8,421 nt of DNA from Thiomargarita sp. (lineage in GTDB: Bacteria > Pseudomonadota > Gammaproteobacteria > Beggiatoales > Beggiatoaceae). Below, piece by piece: positions 6,546-8,421 of this stretch; the first letter of the stretch is position 1; the number at the start of each line of letters is the position of its first letter. A model generated the notes under the pieces. The model was not told the origin of the DNA. It did not search any database and worked only from the letters and a program-made list of their open reading frames with translations. The stretch is taken from positions 1 through 8,421 of the forward strand of contig DAOVZS010000086.1 in assembly GCA_030635005.1 (NCBI GenBank), in the 5' to 3' direction. The translations under genes were made by a program, and so were the position numbers.

Positions 6546-6920
6546 TCTATTGTTATTTGGATTTTAACCATCATTGCCATTGCATTTGGTGCACTGACGA
6601 TCAAATCAGGTGGACAAGTTTTATTTGGTGATCCCGCTTACAGAGAAGCAGCGGGTCATTATGTGCTTTTCGTGTTATGGTTTAATTTCATAGCGGGTTT
6701 TATGTATATCATTGCAGGTACAGGTATTAGGTTACAACAACGGTGGGCTGTTTGGTTATCACTTGTTATTGCTATTACAACTCTTCTGACCTTTGCTGGT
6801 TTTGGATTCCACATATTTCAAGGCGGTGAATATGAGACACGTACTGTTGCAGCAATGAGTATACGTTCGGTCGTCTGGATTTCAATTTTCTTAGTATCTT
6901 TTAAGATATTACCCAAATAA
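6534..6920 (+). CDS. small four-helix integral membrane protein, function unknown
   Basis: A 128-residue protein with four predicted transmembrane segments at about 4-24, 42-63, 70-93 and 105-124, and no signal peptide beyond the first helix. Distinctive parts are SGGQVLFGDP (25-34) before the second helix, WFNFIAGFMYIIAGTG (49-64) within it, and the loop FQGGEYETRTVAAMS (95-109) before the last one. I believe similar small membrane proteins occur widely in bacteria as conserved hypotheticals, but I know no assigned function. There are no cysteines, and no cofactor or catalytic motif is visible. The start is divergent from the DUF547 gene with only 29 bases between, so they must share regulatory DNA or use promoters inside each other's coding region. 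No Shine-Dalgarno site is seen before the ATG. A GC-rich hairpin lies just after the stop. Confidence 0.85.
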   Translation: MSKQSIVIWILTIIAIAFGALTIKSGGQVLFGDPAYREAAGHYVLFVLWFNFIAGFMYIIAGTGIRLQQRWAVWLSLVIAITTLLTFAGFGFHIFQGGEYETRTVAAMSIRSVVWISIFLVSFKILPK

Positions 6921-6931
6921 TCATTAAAATT

Positions 6932-6949
6932 CCCTCCATTATAGGAGGG
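6932..6949. terminator. hairpin between convergent genes, probable bidirectional terminator
   Basis: CCCTCC (6932-6937) and GGAGGG (6944-6949) form a perfect six-pair GC-rich stem with a six-base loop. It lies in the 37-base gap between the stop codons of the membrane protein gene (+) and the di-heme peroxidase gene (-). Reading leftward, the stem is followed by AATTTTAA, a short T-run. Reading rightward, T residues come only after about ten bases. It therefore seems better suited to ending the peroxidase transcript, though it may serve both. Confidence 0.6.
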
Positions 6950-6957
6950 GGAGATGC

Positions 6958-8154
6958 TTATTTTTTTAAGGTGCGTAATTCAGACTCTGTAAATAATGGG
7001 GCATAAGGCGGTAAATGGGGACGTGCTATGATGATTTCTTCTCCAGAAAATGCGTCCAAAAATGCGACTAAATCTTCTTTTTCTTCTTCACTTAATCCCA
7101 ATGGTTTAATCAGTGTGCTTTTGTTTTCGGGCCAAAGGGTTGTTTTGCCTATTTTAGCGATTTCTTCGACTTCGTCCTCATCATCTTCTTCTTCGTCAAG
7201 TTCAGCAAATCCACCCCGATCATAGAATTCTACGACTTCACTTAATTCATAAAAGACACCATTATGCATATAGGGCGGTGTGTACAGGGTATAACGTAGA
7301 CTTGGGGTTCTAAATTTTCCTTTATCCCATTGATTTTTGGTACGAAAATATAATCCTGCATCTGCTTTGGCAGTGCGATACAGTTCTTCTGTAGATCCTT
7401 TGGCATAAAACTCAAATCGAAAGGTGATTTGTGCCAATCCATCTTCTTCCCAGCGTGATGATGAGGGTACGCCAATATTGTAATATTGTTGATCAGAGGC
7501 TAAAGCACCATTATGACATTGAATACAGCCTGCTTTACCATTGAATAATGCCAAACCACGTACTTGTGATTCTGTGAGTGCCTCTTTATTGCCTTGTAGA
7601 TATTGATCTAGTGGGGTATCTCGTTGTACTAATGTGCGTTCAAAAGCAGCAATCGCACGCCACGCATCCTCAATTAAAGGCCATTCACTGCCAAAAACGG
7701 TTTTGAACCGTTGTCGATATTCTGGAATGAGCGCAAGACGTGCTTCCATCAAGTCATTTTCACCATTGCCCGCGACTCCCCCTTTAGCAGCAGCAGGGGC
7801 TTGTTTTTCTAAAGAGGCAGCGGCGCCCACCCAAAATAGCTTTCCATAATAGGCTGCATTGATAATGGTTTGACTGTTGCGCCAGTGTACTGTACCTGGA
7901 TAACCGCGAGAAAAATCATCACTCCACGCCCATCCTTGATCAGGTTCATGACATGTAGCACAGGCAGTGGATGTATCTCCTCCTATACGCGGATCAAAAA
8001 AAAGTATTTTACCCAGTTCAATTTTAGCCTCACTTTGCTTATTATCAGGCGGAATAGGCGGAGGACCTAGAGGAGCGAGCGGAGAAACTGCGATTGCAAT
8101 AGGGCTTAGCAAGTTGATTGCAATCATAAGACTTGTTATTTTTAAAGGGTTCAT
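6958..8154 (-). CDS. di-heme cytochrome c peroxidase / MauG-like protein
   Basis: This 398-residue periplasmic protein has a signal peptide ending near AIA (20-22), a proline-rich segment (25-36), and two c-type heme sites: CATCH at 65-69 and CIQCH at 210-214. ELGKILFFDPR (46-56) precedes the first heme, as usual. W108 in LFWVGAA matches the tryptophan between the hemes of CcpA and MauG. FRTPSLR (281-287) and PPYMHNG (293-299) are the family's C-terminal signatures. In FYDRGG (310-315), Tyr311 falls where MauG has its axial Tyr and classical peroxidases have Met, so the protein looks MauG-like. The family reduces peroxide or oxidises a protein partner, and the substrate here is unknown. Residues 318-331 are almost all Glu/Asp, in a loop that the neighbouring paralogue lacks. 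GAGGA lies four bases before the ATG. It is the downstream gene of a pair, 12 bases after the previous stop. Confidence 0.92.
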   Translation of the reverse strand: MNPLKITSLMIAINLLSPIAIAVSPLAPLGPPPIPPDNKQSEAKIELGKILFFDPRIGGDTSTACATCHEPDQGWAWSDDFSRGYPGTVHWRNSQTIINAAYYGKLFWVGAAASLEKQAPAAAKGGVAGNGENDLMEARLALIPEYRQRFKTVFGSEWPLIEDAWRAIAAFERTLVQRDTPLDQYLQGNKEALTESQVRGLALFNGKAGCIQCHNGALASDQQYYNIGVPSSSRWEEDGLAQITFRFEFYAKGSTEELYRTAKADAGLYFRTKNQWDKGKFRTPSLRYTLYTPPYMHNGVFYELSEVVEFYDRGGFAELDEEEDDEDEVEEIAKIGKTTLWPENKSTLIKPLGLSEEEKEDLVAFLDAFSGEEIIIARPHLPPYAPLFTESELRTLKK

Positions 8155-8166
8155 GATGTCCTCTTT

Positions 8167-8421
8167 TTAGTTTGGAACATTACGCCAGTCTTCAATGGCT
8201 GGATATTCGGTAGGATATTTCTCAATCCAAACATGTTCAGATGTGGTTAAGGGATCTCCTGATAAGGCTAATAAGAAAGCAATCAGATCTTGTTTTTCAC
8301 CCGCACTTAAATGAAGTGGTTTGAGTCTGATATCTTTATGGCTATCTTCACCGCCTCCATGGTTGTAAAAATCAATGACTGCTGTCAAAGTCTGTAACAT
8401 GCCATTATGCATATAGGGTGC
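8167..8421 (-). CDS. di-heme cytochrome c peroxidase / MauG-like protein, C-terminal part (cut by window edge)
   Basis: The reading frame is open to the right edge, so only the last 84 residues are visible. The first codons give APYMHNG, the same signature as PPYMHNG in the downstream gene. It continues with a matching VIDFYNHGGG, then a segment LKPLHLSAGEKQDLIAFLLA that parallels LIKPLGLSEEEKEDLVAFLD of the neighbour. The Tyr in FYNHGG again fits a MauG-type axial Tyr. The in-frame ATG at 8412 is the Met of the YMHNG motif, not a start codon. The region between the two matching parts is short and lacks the acidic insertion. The heme sites and signal peptide must lie beyond the edge. It is the upstream gene of a tandem pair, almost surely one operon. 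Confidence 0.88.
   Translation of the reverse strand, partial: APYMHNGMLQTLTAVIDFYNHGGGEDSHKDIRLKPLHLSAGEKQDLIAFLLALSGDPLTTSEHVWIEKYPTEYPAIEDWRNVPN

Noticed and set aside
7028..7225. Open frame on the + strand ending in a long run of serines
   Set aside because: It is the antisense shadow of the acidic insertion of the di-heme peroxidase (Glu/Asp codons read as TCT/TCA/TCG on the other strand) and has no ribosome site.
7242..7475. Second frame on the - strand within the di-heme peroxidase
   Set aside because: The overlapping frame encodes the conserved FRTPSLR and PPYMHNG motifs, so this one is a shadow.
8410..8412. ATG as start of a separate 81-residue protein
   Set aside because: The codons before it (Ala-Pro-Tyr) complete the APYMHNG motif of a larger di-heme peroxidase that extends beyond the window.

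Overview
The window is an AT-rich (visibly well over 60% A+T), densely coded bacterial chromosomal segment. It has nine complete genes and one gene cut by the right edge, with no intergenic gap longer than about 90 bases. The gene set points to a respiring Gram-negative bacterium: signal-peptide proteins, two periplasmic di-heme c-type peroxidases, and a RuvA whose N-terminal domain aligns residue for residue with that of E. coli. A low-GC gammaproteobacterium fits best. An affiliation with the Thiotrichales/Beggiatoa group is possible, but this is a guess from overall flavour and cannot be settled from the sequence.

Left part (1-5686, all + strand): radA (recombination branch migration), dapF (diaminopimelate/lysine synthesis, an unusual sequence variant), an unrecognised secreted protein followed by a clear intrinsic terminator, a RimJ/RimL-type GNAT acetyltransferase with an extra C-terminal segment, ruvA (Holliday junction recognition, with substitutions at known DNA-contact sites), and a type I-beta DAHP synthase (first step of the shikimate pathway). 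These genes are separated by 34-92 bases. None has a recognisable Shine-Dalgarno sequence, and two are preceded by good promoter-like boxes close to the start codon.

Middle (5683-6920): a secreted DUF547 protein on the - strand runs convergently into the DAHP synthase, and their TAA stop codons overlap. It is divergent from a four-helix membrane protein on the + strand, with only 29 bases between the two starts.

Right part (6958-8421, - strand): a tandem pair of MauG/cytochrome c peroxidase-like di-heme proteins, 12 bases apart, transcribed leftward. The upstream one is truncated by the window edge. The complete one carries a very acidic insertion that its partner lacks.

The genes do not form one obvious pathway. 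They are housekeeping genes (repair, cell-wall/lysine and aromatic amino-acid synthesis) interspersed with envelope proteins. I found no CRISPR array, insertion sequence, phage gene, tRNA or rRNA, and no evidence for a wholly new multi-gene system. The points most worth a second look are the strand-biased absence of Shine-Dalgarno sites, the MauG-like pair, the substituted RuvA, the DapF variant and the unrecognised secreted protein.
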